From contig PYIY01000178.1 in NCBI GenBank assembly GCA_003635195.1, positions 1 through 64,000 on the forward strand: a stretch of 64,000 bases of DNA, written 5' to 3'. Below, piece after piece: positions 1 to 9,302 of this stretch. Made by a program: the position numbers and the translations under genes. Below the pieces are notes generated by a model that worked only from the letters and a program-made list of their open reading frames with translations, ran no database searches and was not told the origin of the DNA. The stretch is from Candidatus Poribacteria bacterium (lineage in GTDB: Bacteria > Poribacteria > WGA-4E > WGA-3G). Each line of letters begins with the position of its first letter. Within the stretch, counting starts at the first letter, position 1.

Positions 1-1244
1 GCCCGACGGACAATCAGATAGAACCCGAAGCTATCTGTCTCCGTCGCACCGATTCTGTTGATCGCCTTGAGTTTCACGAGACAGGTCTGCGTACCTGAAC
101 CCACGACCAGTTGATTGCTGGTGTTAATCGAGAGTTGCGGCTGTTTATCGTAACCGACATCAAAAACAATCCGCTCTGCATCCGGTGAGAACTGCTTCAG
201 ATCAATCGTGTCGCCTGCCTCGGCGAATACGGGATAGATCGTCGTTTTGGTGTTCTTCGAGAGGGGACGGTATTTGCGGATGTCCAGGGTGTAGACGGCT
301 GTCGTTGATACCAGATAAAGGATATCCCTATAAATAGCAATATCGCTATTGCGCTCTGGGTTTATATTCACTTCCTTTCGGAAATGAATCTGGTCATCCT
401 CCGTAATTTCTGCGACACCGAAACCGCTGCTATTGGACATATAGATCACACCGCCTTGGTGTGTGATATTTGAGAAAGTCTTTGTCAGGGGAAAATTCTT
501 GATATCTGATCCATCGAAAGAAATCGCACGTATCCGAGTGGGTCTACCAAAAACACTCATAAACCCCAGGTGAGAATGTGTGATACTGATGAGATACGGA
601 AATAGGCTTATTTGCGCAATGCGTCTGATTGCAGTGCCGTCATCACGAAACCTTGAAAGCCAACTCGAACTATCCGTAAATATAAAATCACCATTGATGA
701 TATCCATTTTCGTGTTTGTCGGATTGGTACCTATGGCCCTTCTTTCTTCACTGGACACCTCAACCCCTGCATGCGTGTAGCTTTTGACGCTAAAATTTCT
801 CCCTATCGCTGTTAAGACTTTAATTCGCGTTGACGTTACGCCGATACTGCGTATGTTGGAAGTACGAAACAATTCCGTCGGGCTTTGCGCATCCGCATCG
901 GGGAAAGCTGTCGAGATCCGAATGCTTTTTGATGTCTGTGGATTGCCCTGTGAGACCGCATTCGCCGCGACCGTCACCGTCACGATTCCACTCGTCTGCG
1001 GTGGACGTACCGTTGCCATCCAGACAGAGTTCTTCCCTTCCAGCGACACCAGACTCGCACCCGAAATCGCCCGATTGGCACTATCCACTGCTGACACCGT
1101 AATGTCGTCTTCCGTTAGCCCTGTGATATTCTCATCGGAGAGGATGAGGATCTCGAAATCATTTTTGTCGGGCGTATCATTTGTACCAATCGTTGATACC
1201 AATTGGCTACCGATGGGAATTTCTTGTATGCTTAGATTCGCCAT
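1..1244 (-). CDS. Ig-like phage tail/adhesin protein (3' part beyond window)
   Basis: The minus-strand frame opens at ATG 1244 (MANLSIQEIPIGS) and has no stop down to base 1, so about 414 residues are visible and the C-terminus lies outside. The first ~110 residues look like a bacterial Ig-like fold: alternating strands, a DITVSAVDSANR stretch and a TSGIVTVTVAANAVSQGN stretch typical of 'new element' Ig domains. The following ~200 residues have regularly spaced hydrophobic strands (GVIYMSNSSGFG, DILYLVSTTAVYTLDI) like a beta-propeller. A second Ig/cadherin-like segment begins near residue 350. It lies directly after the tape measure gene in transcription order, where distal tail or host-recognition proteins sit. 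The role is inferred from position and fold type; I do not recognise a named family. Confidence 0.7.
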   Translation of the reverse strand, partial: MANLSIQEIPIGSQLVSTIGTNDTPDKNDFEILILSDENITGLTEDDITVSAVDSANRAISGASLVSLEGKNSVWMATVRPPQTSGIVTVTVAANAVSQGNPQTSKSIRISTAFPDADAQSPTELFRTSNIRSIGVTSTRIKVLTAIGRNFSVKSYTHAGVEVSSEERRAIGTNPTNTKMDIINGDFIFTDSSSWLSRFRDDGTAIRRIAQISLFPYLISITHSHLGFMSVFGRPTRIRAISFDGSDIKNFPLTKTFSNITHQGGVIYMSNSSGFGVAEITEDDQIHFRKEVNINPERNSDIAIYRDILYLVSTTAVYTLDIRKYRPLSKNTKTTIYPVFAEAGDTIDLKQFSPDAERIVFDVGYDKQPQLSINTSNQLVVGSGTQTCLVKLKAINRIGATETDSFGFYLIVRR

Positions 1245-1317
1245 TTTTCTTCTGTAGAAGGGAACCTCGATCTCTTAACTGTTCATCCTGAAAATCCTTG
1301 AATCCTGAAAATCCTGA

Positions 1318-1650
1318 TTCAGACAACCACCGACTGCTGATTGCTGATGGCTGACCGCCGATTGCCGATCGCTTTTTGTAGGAGGCGGGGAATGCCATTA
1401 AGGCATTCATACCCGGGGAAGCCCATACGGGCTTCATACCGTTGATTCTGATTCACTCCGATTCCCGACTCTTGAAGTCTCCTGATAAGGGATTTAGGGG
1501 GTTTCTTAGTTCGTAGTCGTGCGATTCATCGCACGTTCTTCCTGATTGCCGACTGCCAATTGCTAATTGCTAATTGCTAATTGCTAATTGCTAATTGCTA
1601 ATTGCTAATTGCCGACTGCCAATTGCTAATTGCTAATTGCTGACTGCCAA
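1318..1650. repeat. Intergenic palindromes and 7-bp repeat array
   Basis: From about 1388 to 1440 there are two short imperfect palindromes of one design (GGGGAATGCC...GGCATTC and GGGGAAGCCC...GGGCTTC), each followed by ATACC. From about 1552 to 1650 the heptamer AATTGCT repeats, with GACTGCC variants between copies. Similar heptamer arrays occur at 9.76, 11.1, 20.5, 21.2, 34.8 and 59.5 kb. No gene is visible in this stretch. Confidence 0.75.
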
Positions 1651-1708
1651 TTTATAGGATACCCAACTTTAGCGGTTCTCAAGAAGCGGATTCCACCGTG
1701 GGATATGG

Positions 1709-1732
1709 CGATTTACAATACATACGCAATAC
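1709..1732. repeat. 24-bp dispersed repeat, copy 1
   Basis: A 24-bp segment containing GATTTACAATACAT and CGCAATAC matches 27849-27872 at 23 of 24 positions, in the same orientation. The two copies lie just outside the two ends of the tape-measure-to-terminase block. Confidence 0.6.
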
Positions 1733-1925
1733 TTATGCTGGGAAAGTGGGGAGTAGTAGAACCCACCCAGTAAAGCCAATAACAACGTGTCTTGACACAC
1801 CCATACGCGCGAATCGTCCTTTTTGTGGGTTCAGGGATAATATCAGGCGGACTTTAAGAGGAAGTGCGTAAGTCCTAATCAATTAAAAGTTAATTTTTGA
1901 ATTAATTCTAACAGAGGAGCAACAG

Positions 1926-2021
1926 ATGATTCTCGGAGAATTTCAAGGTAAAGATCCAAGGATCATCGCCTACACATTCAAAAAAATGAGTCACAAACAA
2001 CTCAATGAAAATACACATTAA
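1926..2021 (+). CDS. Small ORF, 31 residues, upstream of the DUF1874-like gene
   Basis: ATG 1926 follows a good ribosome binding site (GAGGAG, 1914-1919), and the frame ends at TAA 2019-2021. The product (MILGEFQGKDPRIIAYTF..., ending QLNENTH) has no recognisable domain. It lies 32 bp before the next gene in the same direction and inside the same pair of inverted repeats, so it may be a leader peptide or a small partner protein. Confidence rests only on the ribosome binding site and spacing. Confidence 0.45.
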   Translation: MILGEFQGKDPRIIAYTFKKMSHKQLNENTH

Positions 2022-2053
2022 CAATCCAAATGCGACTCAAGGAGATACAGAAA

Positions 2054-2389
2054 ATGACAGTGCATTTGTTAAGCGCAGCGATGATACCAACAGCAGACGG
2101 CACCTATCGCTCTTCTAAAATAACGAGAGAGTTATTCAGTAGTTATGCTTCCGTCGCAAAGTTAGCAGGCGATCTGAAAACTTATGTTGAGTGTCCTGAG
2201 ACCGCAGAGATTCTTTCGACGCTCTGCGGTTTCGAGATCGAAGCCAACAGCGATAAAATGATTATTGAGGATGGGGATATCCTACTGATCGCTAAACCCA
2301 AATATAGACTCGTGGATCTACGCCAGAAAAGGAAAGCCACGTCGATCGCAGACGATTTTGAATTTCACTCTGTCGTATATATCGAATAG
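2054..2389 (+). CDS. DUF1874-like protein (relative of viral ring nuclease AcrIII-1 / YddF)
   Basis: This 111-residue protein starts at ATG 2054, chosen over an in-frame ATG at 2030 because AAGGAG lies 9 bases upstream of 2054. It follows the DUF1874 pattern: MTVHLLSAAMIPTADGTYR, then PETAEILSTLCGFEIEAN, then the GDILLIAKPKYRL strand. In AcrIII-1 enzymes this family cleaves cyclic tetra-adenylate and so switches off type III CRISPR signalling. The catalytic histidine of the characterised enzymes, as I recall it, sits in a GHxST motif; here the aligned segment reads ECPET, with cysteine in that position. The fold assignment is fairly secure, but ring-nuclease activity is not. It is encoded against the direction of the virion genes. 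Confidence 0.65.
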   Translation: MTVHLLSAAMIPTADGTYRSSKITRELFSSYASVAKLAGDLKTYVECPETAEILSTLCGFEIEANSDKMIIEDGDILLIAKPKYRLVDLRQKRKATSIADDFEFHSVVYIE

Positions 2390-2478
2390 GACTTACGCAA
2401 TATGAATAGAGAGTGAAGGTTTTTCGATTTGAAGTCGATAGCCTTCACATCAAATCACAAAAATGACAGTTCAGACAC

Positions 2479-5400
2479 CTAAAGATTCGTGCGATCCTGT
2501 TCACGGAGCCGAAGCACCTGGTCAGCAAGCTCTTGCACAGAACCGTCCGGGAACTGGATAACCACTTGTGCCGTGATCTCCTCCGGCAAACCCGATGGCT
2601 CCGATGCACCTCCAAAACCGCCTTCTCTACGGTTTCCAATGTTTAAACCTTCCGTAACGCCCGCGACGATCTCACGGCTCACGTCCTTGGCATTGCGTAT
2701 TTGATTCGCGTCGGGTAGGTAATTCGGTGTGGACCGCGATCGACGCAACGCCTCTGCTCTCGCTATATCCCGAGCGATTCTGTCGGTTTGAGGGTAGTGA
2801 AAGAGTTCATTACCGGCCTGCTCTACGAGTCCACCCACAGCCTGACCCACAGCGAGACCCGCGACCGGATTGCCGAGAGCAGTCCCTGCCGCCACGCCCG
2901 CCACCGTGATACCCACGTTCGCCACTTTCAGAATCGCATCTTTCCACGCATTGTTTCTCTGTTCCGCTGCGATTGCCTCCAGTTCTACCCGCATCGCCGC
3001 AGTATCTTCCTTCAAAGCCGTGACATCCTGATTCGCTTCTGCGTTGATCGCGTTAATCAATTCGCCAATCCGCGTATCAAAAACGATTTTCGCTTCCCGG
3101 ATCTCCGCGAGTTCGGCATCCAACTTCTCACCTATCTCTGCCAAGTCCTTCTGCAACGTCGCACGCACAGCTTTGATGTCTGCTGCCTCTGCGGTGTTGA
3201 GTTGTAGCATGGCGACGTTATGCTTAAATATCTCAGTATCCCTTGCCTTTATATACTGGTCCCGTGTCTCTGTGATTGCTGCATCCGTTTCCAGCCGATC
3301 CGCGATACTCTGGGCGTTGACTGCATCGATCCCCTCTGTTTCGGTTTGGTCAATATCGCTGAGTGCCGTGTCCCTATCGATACCCGCTTGCGCAATATCG
3401 GATATACCGGGTTGAAACGCCAAAGACGCATCCGCAAAGGTCGTCCCCGCTTGTGTTTCAAGTGCTGTCTGCTGTGCTGTTGCATCCGCAATCGCCGCCT
3501 GGATCGCGTCGTCAACCGCTTGCCGATCGACGAGCCCTGCCTCTTGGATCTCCGCTATCACTTCACGGAAAGAGGTATCCAACGCCTGCATCGTTTCATT
3601 GAGCGTCAATGTCGCTTGCGCCGCACGGCTCAACGCCGGGACAAAGTTCGCACGCGCCTCCTCAAGAGAAATGCCAGCATCCGAGACCAACGCCTCTTGC
3701 TGTGCTGTGGTTGTCGCTCTGTCGGTACGTCCGGCTTCTGCTAACGCCGAGAGTGCCGCCTGTTCATCGATGGTGATGCCCGATAGTGTTTCGTTGAGTG
3801 TGTTCAACGCCTGGGTGTTCAAGTCTACTGCGGGTGTGTAGTTCTGAAGTGCATCTTCAAACGATAATCCCGTCCGCGCCTCGGCATCCGTTATCTGTTG
3901 GTTCAACCCCTCGACGGTTCCCGTCGTTTCTGTGTCGAGTGTTGCCAACCGTTCCTGTTCCGCTGTGTCAACCGCTGCCAAGGTCTCTGATAGTGTCATC
4001 GCCGCTGTCGCTGCATCCGTGAAGGACGTTTCTATGATTTCAGAGATTCGCTGATTGACGCTCGCAATGTCGGATGCCTCTGTTGCACTGATACCGCGCA
4101 ACGCCTCGGCATGTGCTAAGAGTGCCTGCTCGTGTGCACTGAGTGCCGGGATATAGTTCTCCTGTGCTTCCAGAAACGAAACCCCCGCCGCCTCTTCCGC
4201 CGAGGCAATGCCTTCTTGTGCCTGCGCACGCGCTGCGGCTGCTTCTTGGTCGATCCGCGCTTTTTCTGCTTGTGCCTGTTCCGCGATGTGCACCTCTCTT
4301 GCCGCCGTTTGGCGCGCAATCGCTTCACGGTCGCGGGCTTCTTGCCTTCTCAAGTCTGCGACATCTCGATGGAATTCACGGGTTAACTCCTGAATCCTAC
4401 GGTTATAGTCTCGAATCGCATCTTCTCTTTGAGAATCGCTATCGGCGTCGGCTAACCGGTCTTGTAACCGTTGGTAAGCGTCCTCTTGGTCACGCTGATA
4501 TTCTGTCCGCAGGTCTTCTAGGGTTTGACCGCTCTCGCGTTCTAAGTCCTCTATTCGCTGCCTCGCGTCGGCGTGAAGGTCAACGAGACCGTCCAACCGA
4601 TCCTGCTCGGCATCCAACTGCTCGTCTCGTAAATCGTTGAGTGTGTCGTTCAGGTCCCGCTGAATCCCAACAACCCGGTCCACGAGATCGTTCTGGATGT
4701 CCTGAAACCTGTCGGCATACTGTTCATCTGCTGAGAGTCGCGCCGCGGCGGCGTCCGCCTGTATCTCGGTAATCCGGCGTTGCTGCTCTGAAACCTGTCT
4801 CTCTCTATCCGCCTCAATCTCTTCAAGTTCCTCGGCATACGCAGCATTCGCTTCCCGACGCTGCGCAATGGCATCCTGTTCTATCTCAACGCGTTCCGCG
4901 GCGGCATCCTCAATCACCTCTGTGATCTCATCTTGGATGTCGCGGACCGTGTCCACCAAGTCTGTCGAGATCCGGGCAACCGTCTGATTGTATTCTTCGT
5001 AAGCATCGATCCGACCCTGTGCGGCGCGTTCCTCAATGCGTACCCGTTCCGCCGCCCGGTCCTCTTGCCTCTCAAGAAAACCTTCCTCAAGATTATCCCA
5101 CGCCGTGACCAAGTCGTTATAGATGTCTTGCATCGTATCAACGAACGTCTGGTTCGCTGTTGCTCTCGCCGCGGCGGCTTCTTCGGTGATCCGCACAATC
5201 TCATCCGCACGGTCAGCTTGACGCTGGACGAACCCGGCTTCAAGCGATTCGATGTCCGCTGCCAACTGACGCTGCACCGATAGCACGTCTTCAACCAGTC
5301 TATTGTTGATTTCCTGTACGGTATCCGCATACCGTTGCTCTGCTTCTGCCCTCGCTTCGGCGGCACGTTCGGTAATCGAGAGGATCTCTTGCTGACGGTC

Positions 5401-8271
5401 CCGTTCCCGCTCGATGAACCCGTCATTGAGTTCCTGGATCCGTGCGTCACGCCGTTGCTCAAGTTCCAGGAGCCGATTGTTGAGTCGTTCCCGGAGCCGT
5501 TCCCGTGCTTCTGCGGCGCGTGCCTCGATCTGCTGAATCCGTTCTGCCGCTCTCTCTCGTGCCGCGACCTCGGCATCCGCGGCTTCAGCGAACGCCTGTC
5601 GGATAGACGCCAAACGCCTGATCCGCTCTTCTTCGATCTGCTGTTCGATCGCCGCAAGCTTTTGTCGTTTCTCTTCATTGATGGCGATGATCTGTTCCGA
5701 ATACTCGCGCTCCAGGTCCGCAAGGTTCTCAACACGCTCCTGTTCGATCCGCCGCAATGTCCCTGCCGTCCGGATCGCCTGACTCGCTAATTCCTCTCCC
5801 GTTCGCGCCGCAAAACCAACGGCATCAAAACTCTGAGCGTTCTGATTGGGTGTCTGTGGATCAAAAGCATCAAGTGCTGAAAACGAAGAACTCAGAAACT
5901 CGGCTTCCCGCGCTGCACTTTGTGCTTCTTGCGACAGGTTTCTCAACTCGATCGTTGTGTCTCGGATACTCCGAGTCGCATCCGGCAACGTGCCAGTGAA
6001 CCGCTCCATCTCCGATCGTACCCGCGGGATTGTCGCTTCTGAGAGACGAAACGCATCATCGAAATCACGCAACTCGGCTTCAGCACGCCGAAAATCCGCA
6101 TCCCTGACGGACCTCCCGACACGGTTAATTGAACCGAACGCCGCATCGGCAGCTTCCGATGTTAAGGTCAGCCCATCGATGTAATCGCTCAAGGGATCGC
6201 CGGTCGCCGCTTGGAGTGCCTGCAGATTCGCTTCGATTGCCGCCGTCAGCGCATTCTCGGCTTCGGTGAGATTCACAACAGAGGGGATCGTTGTTTGAAT
6301 GGATTCAGAATAGTCTTCAACCTGCCCAGACGCAACACGCCAGAAGTCGTTGAGTGCCGCTTGCCCACCAGCTAACGCTTCAATGTTCTCGCGAACCCGC
6401 GATGCCGCCGCGACATATTCACCGTAAGAGATTGCACCGTCCCGTAAGGCATCTTCGGCTTCTCTGATGGCTTGCGCAGCTGCTTCTTGTGAGGCTGCCA
6501 ATAACTGCGAGGATAAAGCATATTTATTCGCATTGTCTTCAGCGATCCGGACAATGGCGTTATAGCGACTCAGTTCCGAGCGCAACGCCTCTAATACCTG
6601 GTTCGCCTGAATAATATCGGTGTTGAGATTCTTATAAGTTTGTGAGGATGTATCACCAGAGATCGCTAACTCGCGCTGTTCTCGTGCTAACTTCGATACC
6701 TCTTGCTGCTGCAACGAAACACTTGCACTCAGATCGTCTGCTTGACTCTGGAAATAGTCGATCGCAAGCGCACTGCCTTCCAGCACGCCCTGCAAGTTTT
6801 CTAATTCGCCCTGGAGTTCGAGAATCGCTGCGACATCTTCATCACGCCGCAGTGTCGTCGGATCGACACCCCGCAACGCAAACGTCTGACGTCCCCTCTG
6901 TCGGGCTTCAGACGCAGCGAAACGCTCTAACGTCTCAATCTGGTCCTCTACCAAGGAGATATGTATCTTGACGGCTTCGTTTCTTTTCTCTAACGAGTCA
7001 ACGTTTGCAAGACTCGCATTCAAACTGTTCACTGAAGATGTGAACGCCTCCGTCGCTTCCGCCGCGGAACCCGGGGCATCCAAAAACGCTGTGATGTTCT
7101 CGAATAAACCTGCTAACCCAGCCGCTCCACGCGTAACAATCGGCAGAAACCGTTCCCCGATTTCGGCTTGTAGTAAGAAAAAAGCGTTCTGGAGCCGGTC
7201 TATCGTGACAATATAGGAATCCGGGGGTGGGGACTCGAACCGACGGGCGAGTTCGTCAAACGTCGGGATGAGCAAGTCTATCATGTTACGCCCAACACGG
7301 TTGAAAGCCTCATGCAGACCCTCTATGTTCGCCTCGACGCCGTGAACATCCCCCAACGCCTCTAAAAATCCAGGTATTTGCTGTACGATGGTTCTGAAGT
7401 CTCGAAAGTCCACAGATCCGAGTTGTATCGCCTGGATAATCTGTTCCATGGCGAGCGCAGCCTTATCCGCAGAACCACCGAGCGACACAATCGTCTGACC
7501 GACGGTCAATAGGATTTTGTTCGCATCTTCCGCACCGACACCCGCGGCGAGCAGTCTGTTTGAGAAACGCGTCAGCGGTTCAAAATTCAAACCCGGCAGA
7601 TTCGCAATCTCAACGAGATCCTCGATCCTCGCTTCCGCAGCTGCCGCAGAACCTGTAATCTGTTCTGTTGCGCGTAGATACTGCTCCATCTGCCCAGCCG
7701 CACGCACACTCTCAACCCCAGAACGGCCAATCGCATAACTAATATCTAAAGCCGCAAACGCACCAAACGTCGTCAGCGTGTCGCGTACCACATTGCCTAA
7801 CAATCCGATGGCTCTGCGCGCTATACCCGCTTCACGTCCCGCACCACCAACGCCACGTGAGAATCCCGATGTACCCCTACCGGCTTGTTCAAGTTCATCA
7901 CCGAGTCTATCAACGTCTGCCGCCGTCTGCCGCGCTTCGTCGCCGAGCCGATCAATGGTTTCCCGTGTTTTCGCAAACTCACCATTCGACTCACGGATCC
8001 GACCCTGTGTATCCGTAAAAACGCCACCGAACTTTTTCGCCTCAGCAGAAGTCTTGAAGATGTTCCGACCCAGAGACGTAACCCCGATCGCCGCTTCTTT
8101 TGCCTCGTCGCCGAGCCGATCCACAGCCTGTGCCGCTTCTGTCGAGGTACGTTGTGTTTGCTCCATACCTCGACGGAGTTCTTGGATCTCTTTCGTCAGT
8201 TGATTAATTTCACGCTTCGCTTCAGAACCCTGTGCACGAAAGCGAATTTGAACATCTGCGATGGGGATCAC
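2479..8271 (-). CDS. Tail tape measure protein
   Basis: This 1,930-residue protein sets tail length and is carried inside the tail tube before DNA ejection. Residues ~1-130 are coiled coil with repeated RLGDEA units. Residues ~160-390 match the tape-measure N-terminal domain (GQTIVSLGGSADKAALAMEQ, GSVDFRDFRTIVQQIPGF). Residues ~830-1560 are a very long charged coiled coil built of ~40-residue units (AAEARAEAEQRYADTVQEIN and variants). Near the C-terminus is a glycine/alanine-rich hydrophobic stretch (VGITVAGVAAGTALGNPVAG), as often seen in tape measures. The start is GTG 8271; an AAAGG sits only two bases upstream, which is unusually close. At about 0.15 nm per residue the tail would be near 290 nm. 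Confidence 0.93.
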   Translation of the reverse strand: MIPIADVQIRFRAQGSEAKREINQLTKEIQELRRGMEQTQRTSTEAAQAVDRLGDEAKEAAIGVTSLGRNIFKTSAEAKKFGGVFTDTQGRIRESNGEFAKTRETIDRLGDEARQTAADVDRLGDELEQAGRGTSGFSRGVGGAGREAGIARRAIGLLGNVVRDTLTTFGAFAALDISYAIGRSGVESVRAAGQMEQYLRATEQITGSAAAAEARIEDLVEIANLPGLNFEPLTRFSNRLLAAGVGAEDANKILLTVGQTIVSLGGSADKAALAMEQIIQAIQLGSVDFRDFRTIVQQIPGFLEALGDVHGVEANIEGLHEAFNRVGRNMIDLLIPTFDELARRFESPPPDSYIVTIDRLQNAFFLLQAEIGERFLPIVTRGAAGLAGLFENITAFLDAPGSAAEATEAFTSSVNSLNASLANVDSLEKRNEAVKIHISLVEDQIETLERFAASEARQRGRQTFALRGVDPTTLRRDEDVAAILELQGELENLQGVLEGSALAIDYFQSQADDLSASVSLQQQEVSKLAREQRELAISGDTSSQTYKNLNTDIIQANQVLEALRSELSRYNAIVRIAEDNANKYALSSQLLAASQEAAAQAIREAEDALRDGAISYGEYVAAASRVRENIEALAGGQAALNDFWRVASGQVEDYSESIQTTIPSVVNLTEAENALTAAIEANLQALQAATGDPLSDYIDGLTLTSEAADAAFGSINRVGRSVRDADFRRAEAELRDFDDAFRLSEATIPRVRSEMERFTGTLPDATRSIRDTTIELRNLSQEAQSAAREAEFLSSSFSALDAFDPQTPNQNAQSFDAVGFAARTGEELASQAIRTAGTLRRIEQERVENLADLEREYSEQIIAINEEKRQKLAAIEQQIEEERIRRLASIRQAFAEAADAEVAARERAAERIQQIEARAAEARERLRERLNNRLLELEQRRDARIQELNDGFIERERDRQQEILSITERAAEARAEAEQRYADTVQEINNRLVEDVLSVQRQLAADIESLEAGFVQRQADRADEIVRITEEAAAARATANQTFVDTMQDIYNDLVTAWDNLEEGFLERQEDRAAERVRIEERAAQGRIDAYEEYNQTVARISTDLVDTVRDIQDEITEVIEDAAAERVEIEQDAIAQRREANAAYAEELEEIEADRERQVSEQQRRITEIQADAAAARLSADEQYADRFQDIQNDLVDRVVGIQRDLNDTLNDLRDEQLDAEQDRLDGLVDLHADARQRIEDLERESGQTLEDLRTEYQRDQEDAYQRLQDRLADADSDSQREDAIRDYNRRIQELTREFHRDVADLRRQEARDREAIARQTAAREVHIAEQAQAEKARIDQEAAAARAQAQEGIASAEEAAGVSFLEAQENYIPALSAHEQALLAHAEALRGISATEASDIASVNQRISEIIETSFTDAATAAMTLSETLAAVDTAEQERLATLDTETTGTVEGLNQQITDAEARTGLSFEDALQNYTPAVDLNTQALNTLNETLSGITIDEQAALSALAEAGRTDRATTTAQQEALVSDAGISLEEARANFVPALSRAAQATLTLNETMQALDTSFREVIAEIQEAGLVDRQAVDDAIQAAIADATAQQTALETQAGTTFADASLAFQPGISDIAQAGIDRDTALSDIDQTETEGIDAVNAQSIADRLETDAAITETRDQYIKARDTEIFKHNVAMLQLNTAEAADIKAVRATLQKDLAEIGEKLDAELAEIREAKIVFDTRIGELINAINAEANQDVTALKEDTAAMRVELEAIAAEQRNNAWKDAILKVANVGITVAGVAAGTALGNPVAGLAVGQAVGGLVEQAGNELFHYPQTDRIARDIARAEALRRSRSTPNYLPDANQIRNAKDVSREIVAGVTEGLNIGNRREGGFGGASEPSGLPEEITAQVVIQFPDGSVQELADQVLRLREQDRTNL

Positions 8272-8309
8272 ATCCTTTCTTTTTTCTTTATAGATAACAT
8301 TAAAAATGT

Positions 8310-8420
8310 TATACTATTTAATGCCAGTGGGGAAGCGGTTCACCTTACACACTCGTGTGAGGGCTTCCCCGGCACTTGAACCGTGTTAGACTGGCATAAC
8401 TGGCACAGCCAAAGGAACAT
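8310..8420 (+). ncRNA. Pseudoknotted leader RNA of the GIY-YIG gene, copy 1
   Basis: A -10-like TATACT (8311-8316) precedes this leader. Pairing strands: A ATGCCAGT 8321-8328 with A' 8390-8397; B GGGGAAGC 8329-8336 with B' 8363-8370; C GGTTCA 8337-8342 with C' 8377-8382; a hairpin with CACACTCGTGTG lies between C and B'. Because C' follows B', B and C form a pseudoknot. A' is followed at once by a near copy (ACTGGCAC 8399-8406). The same order recurs at 22.8, 53.3, 61.2 and 62.2 kb with unrelated sequence. Confidence 0.6.
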
Positions 8421-8427
8421 CTGAATA

Positions 8428-9231
8428 ATGGGATATGTCTATAAAATCACCAATACGGTGAATGGTAAAGCCTATATCGGTATATCTACTTACGAGCCTG
8501 GAAAACGAAGGATTAAGCAACATCTTGCTGGACGCGGTAACCACCTGATTGCATCTGCTGTAGAGAAATACGGTAAGGAATCATTTGCTTATGAAATCCT
8601 TGAGGATAATATATTTCCCGAACTTTTATCTGACTTAGAAATCTCCTATATAAAACATTATAATACGTTAGTGCCTAATGGCTATAATCTGACGCATGGC
8701 GGTGAATGCGGAAAGCATTCGGAATTAAGCCGTCGTAAAATGTCTGATATTCAAAAGTCTAATCCTTCGCGAGGCATGCTTGGAAAGAAACATTCTGTCA
8801 AAACCCGCCGAAAAATGTCTGAAGCCCAGAATGGTGCAAAGAATCCTGCGTTTGGCAAACCCTCTCACAGGAAAGGCAAAAAGCACACCGAAACTTCCAA
8901 GCAAAAAATGTCTAAATCAAGAAAAGGCAAAACCTCACCAAACAAAGGCAAAACTTTCTCACCACAAGCCAGAAGGAACATGTCCAAAGCACATTTTGGG
9001 CAGACTCCAACCGATGAAACCCGACAGAAACTTTCGGAGGCTGCTAAACGAGACTGGGCAAAGCGTAAAGTAACCAATCAAGTGTCCTCCGATCCTGTCA
9101 AGATTAGAGCAAATGCCCGAAGGCGTGAACGCCGCGCCAATGATCCTAAATACCGTGAGCATATAAATGCCCAACAACGTGAACGTTACCGCCAAAAAGA
9201 TAAAAGCGTCGGAAATGGAATCGTCAATTAA
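8428..9231 (+). CDS. GIY-YIG homing endonuclease with NUMOD3 repeats (1)
   Basis: This 267-residue protein belongs to the GIY-YIG nucleases of phage homing genes, which cut intron- or gene-free alleles and so spread. Residues 2-95 form the nuclease domain: YVYKITNTVNGKAYIGIS, then arginine in KRRIKQHL, a YGKESFAYEIL strand, and PNGYNLTHGGE at its end. Four or five NUMOD3-type DNA-binding units follow (GMLGKKHSVKTRRKMSEAQ, FGKPSHRKGKKHTETSKQKM), then a very basic C-terminus. It is a free-standing guest on the plus strand, divergent from the tape measure gene, with its own promoter and structured leader. An AAAGGA lies about 13 bases before the ATG. Confidence 0.88.
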   Translation: MGYVYKITNTVNGKAYIGISTYEPGKRRIKQHLAGRGNHLIASAVEKYGKESFAYEILEDNIFPELLSDLEISYIKHYNTLVPNGYNLTHGGECGKHSELSRRKMSDIQKSNPSRGMLGKKHSVKTRRKMSEAQNGAKNPAFGKPSHRKGKKHTETSKQKMSKSRKGKTSPNKGKTFSPQARRNMSKAHFGQTPTDETRQKLSEAAKRDWAKRKVTNQVSSDPVKIRANARRRERRANDPKYREHINAQQRERYRQKDKSVGNGIVN

Positions 9232-9302
9232 CGAAGACTCTTTATCTATTTTTACGAGTCTGCTATACTCTCTGAAAACTTCGTACCACATGGAGATACA
9301 AC

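Larger units (their letters stand above)
1865..2399. repeat. 13-bp perfect inverted repeats enclosing the DUF1874-like gene
   Basis: TGCGTAAGTCCTA at 1865-1877 is the exact reverse complement of 2387-2399. The pair encloses a 31-codon ORF and the DUF1874-like gene, and the TAG stop of that gene is the first codon of the right repeat. This could be a small non-autonomous element carrying a passenger gene, but I see no target-site duplication, so the mobile-element reading is tentative. Confidence 0.5.

Noticed and set aside
2400..2450. GAAGG...CCTTC pair as a terminator for the tape measure gene
   Set aside because: Only six base pairs with a large loop and no T-run on the minus strand; too weak to call.
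2788..6184. Several 100-170-codon plus-strand frames opposite the tape measure gene
   Set aside because: They are reading shadows of a highly repetitive coding sequence (cysteine- and serine-rich products, no ribosome binding sites).
8321..8406. Leaders as HDV-type self-cleaving ribozymes
   Set aside because: The crossing order B-C-B'-C' is the same, but the strict 3-bp P3, the conserved J4/2 bases and a constant G at the cut site are not seen, and an outer A helix encloses the fold.
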